Below, piece after piece: positions 62,527 through 64,000 of a stretch of DNA of 64,000 nt; the first letter of the stretch is position 1; every line of letters starts with the position of its first letter. The notes below the pieces were generated by a model. That model made no database searches. It had not been told where the DNA came from and worked only from the letters and a program-made list of their open reading frames with translations. The DNA comes from Aldrovandia affinis. Its lineage: Eukaryota; Chordata; Actinopteri; Notacanthiformes; Halosauridae. The stretch is taken from the NCBI GenBank assembly GCA_029706075.1, contig JAINUG010000177.1, positions 1,272,501-1,336,500 of the forward strand, given 5' to 3'. Both the position numbers and the translations under genes were made by a program.

Positions 62527-62804
62527 CACTCAGAAGAAAACGGTACCATGTTGCACCTATTATAGTACAAATGCTTGTCACTGTGGCAGTACCCCTGTAG
62601 GGTACTGAATTGTACGTTTAGTCAGAAGAACATAATTGTACCCTTGCGAGAAGAGGAATGTTGCTTGCAGTGCAAGCCTCATTTTAATTCCAATATGGCT
62701 GCCAGTGTGAATAAGGATTCATTACCCTACCTTGGTACTTATTTGTACCTTTCCTCAATTTGTACCTTTTTCACTAGGAAAAGGTACAAAACTGTGCCAT
62801 GAGG
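62527..62804 (+). mobile_element. GTACC-type MITE, copy 3, 3'-truncated
   Basis: Aligns with 30067-30350 at high identity ('acaaatgcttgtcactgtgg', 'gtagggtactgaattgtac', 'ccaatatggctgcca'). The right terminal repeat is lost. Confidence 0.8.
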
Positions 62805-63025
62805 TATGGGACAGGAACGCTCACCCAAGGTGCTAACTAATGGTAAATTCTTAAAGAAAAGGAAAGACAGTCGCACACTCCTCGAGTCTAAATGTGGGTT
62901 TTTATTTTAACGACATCTCAACATTACATGCCTTAACTTTATTTTAATGACGTTTCAATAGGCATGTCAAAACGTTGGTGAAATAAAATGCACAGTTAGC
63001 CTAGAGGAGGGCGTGACTGTCTTTT
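62805..63025. other. Non-genic DNA
   Basis: No recognised feature. Confidence 0.35.
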
Positions 63026-63029
63026 CTTT

Positions 63030-63490
63030 CATTTGAGTTGTTACAGAGAGGTAGTCAGCGCCGTTGCGCAGGGGGACACGGTCGACCAAATTGAAGGTCA
63101 GGCGCAGTGCACGTTTTTAATCGACTTAGTCGCTCCTTAATTTGGAGTCCTGACCCTTTGTTAATTCTTGAAGCCGCCACTTGATCGCCGTTGTTCCTTG
63201 TGTTACAAAGCATTTCAAACTATTCGGTAGGTTTGTCATGCATTGTGAATTTCTCCAGAGGGCTAAAAACAAGCGCGGTTCCAGTCGCATTTCGTGCCGC
63301 TGCACACGGTGGGAACTGTGCTCTCTCCCGTTCGGAAAAGTATTCCCTCCTCCGGCTGTGAAATATTTATCCACCGCGCAAAGCAATGCAGATATAATTA
63401 AATAATGTGTCCATGAATTATTAAACGTGAATATGTCAACGTTGAAATTCATGCGAGCTACTGTAAGGGAGCTACAATAAACAAAGCGTT
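63030..63490. promoter_or_regulatory. Possible conserved non-coding element
   Basis: Single-copy DNA with clustered AT-rich motifs ('gtccatgaattattaaacg', 'gatataattaaataatgtg') next to moderately CpG-rich sequence. The minus strand has a 155-codon open frame (63593-63126) without any recognised domain. Confidence 0.25.
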
Positions 63491-64000
63491 GGAGGTGGGG
63501 TTTTTGTTTTGCGGTGACATTTCTGCTAAGTAAGGGCTGCAGGTAAAACGCCCAGGTTACAGAGTCCACATAGTGCAGATAATCACTGATCAATATCGAT
63601 CAGTGTACGATAATCTGTCCCGGTGGACCGCTGATGCACGTTTGATCCCATGCAGAATGATTTCTTAGTCTCTAAATAAACTCTCACTTTCCTTTGGTCT
63701 GTTTCGACACCCCTTTCATTTCACAAAACACCATCGTGTACTGCGCAAGCCCTTCTGAGGACTATTAACTTTCAAAGTTTTGACGGTTATGGATTTTCAT
63801 TAAACCAAACACACCGTTCCATGTGTTCCGAGGGGGTGATGTTGCCACGGAGGTTCTGTGGATCTGCGTGCAAGCGCTTGGCCTTTGCTCACATCTGAAC
63901 CGACCTTTCAGAATAGTTTGTTGAAAGGTCTGTTTGCATGTGCATTGTTTGTGTGTGGTGTGTGAGTGTGTGAGAGTGCATACTGAGTGAGTGACTGATT
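63491..64000. other. Non-genic DNA at window end
   Basis: No recognised feature; TG-rich from about 63930. Confidence 0.35.

Noticed and set aside
63126..63593. 155-codon minus-strand open frame
   Set aside because: No domain or homologue recognised; sits in a block that looks regulatory.

Overview
This window looks like non-coding nuclear DNA from a ray-finned fish, most likely a teleost. The evidence is the repeat content: tRNA-derived SINEs that end in the L2-LINE 3' hairpin (as in the eel UnaL2/UnaSINE pair), several decayed Tc1-like transposons, palindromic MITEs, a Ty3/Gypsy-type LTR fragment primed by tRNA-Trp, and very many long CA and AG microsatellites. I cannot name the species. 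I found no convincing host protein-coding exon, no rRNA, no functional tRNA, no CRISPR array and no prokaryotic gene organisation. The only recognisable protein-coding signals are broken transposase and LINE reverse-transcriptase tails.

Layout. 0-9 kb: SINEs, a deleted Tc1-like copy (1.16-1.47 kb), a CT-rich tract, a Tc1-like element with an L2 fragment inserted in it (2.9-4.35 kb), a small MITE, a LINE tail, a SINE with clear target-site duplications (5.35-5.67 kb), and an LTR/primer-binding-site remnant (8.2-8.75 kb). 9-22 kb: a GTACC-type MITE, a CpG-rich block with a CLEAR-type E-box and a CRE-like site (10.3-10.7 kb), a second deleted Tc1-like copy, an L2 fragment, a third Tc1-like family (16.65-17.67 kb) ending in an AT/AG microsatellite, CA arrays, and two CpG-rich blocks (20.4-21.0 and 21.6-21.9 kb). 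22-33 kb: an L2 LINE 3' end that still carries its ORF2 C-terminus, CA arrays, SINEs, a 140-bp-arm foldback (29.2-29.6 kb), a second GTACC MITE, a higher-order minisatellite, and a deleted Tc1-like copy with a perfect 46-bp inverted repeat. 33-53 kb: CA arrays, a SINE with a duplicated tRNA head (36.4 kb), a 165-bp AG tract, more SINEs, a 288-bp pure CA tract, a fourth deleted Tc1-like copy beside a small MITE, and a GC-rich/G-tract region (52.5-52.9 kb). 53-64 kb: mostly unique DNA, further SINEs including a full-length copy with a 17-bp target-site duplication nested in a relative (61.9-62.26 kb), and a third GTACC MITE.

The unique DNA between repeats contains CpG-rich blocks and stretches with the AT-rich, homeodomain-site-like texture seen in vertebrate conserved non-coding elements. 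That would fit an intergenic region or a large intron near a regulated gene, but it is inference: only alignment to other fish genomes could confirm it.

Nothing here amounts to a new multi-gene system. The most informative observations concern mobile-element biology: one 3' RNA hairpin shared, with paired base changes, by an L2 LINE and two SINE families; an unusually long tRNA-Trp match at an LTR primer-binding site; four differently deleted copies of one Tc1-like transposon; and several small repeat families that I can see more than once but cannot name.
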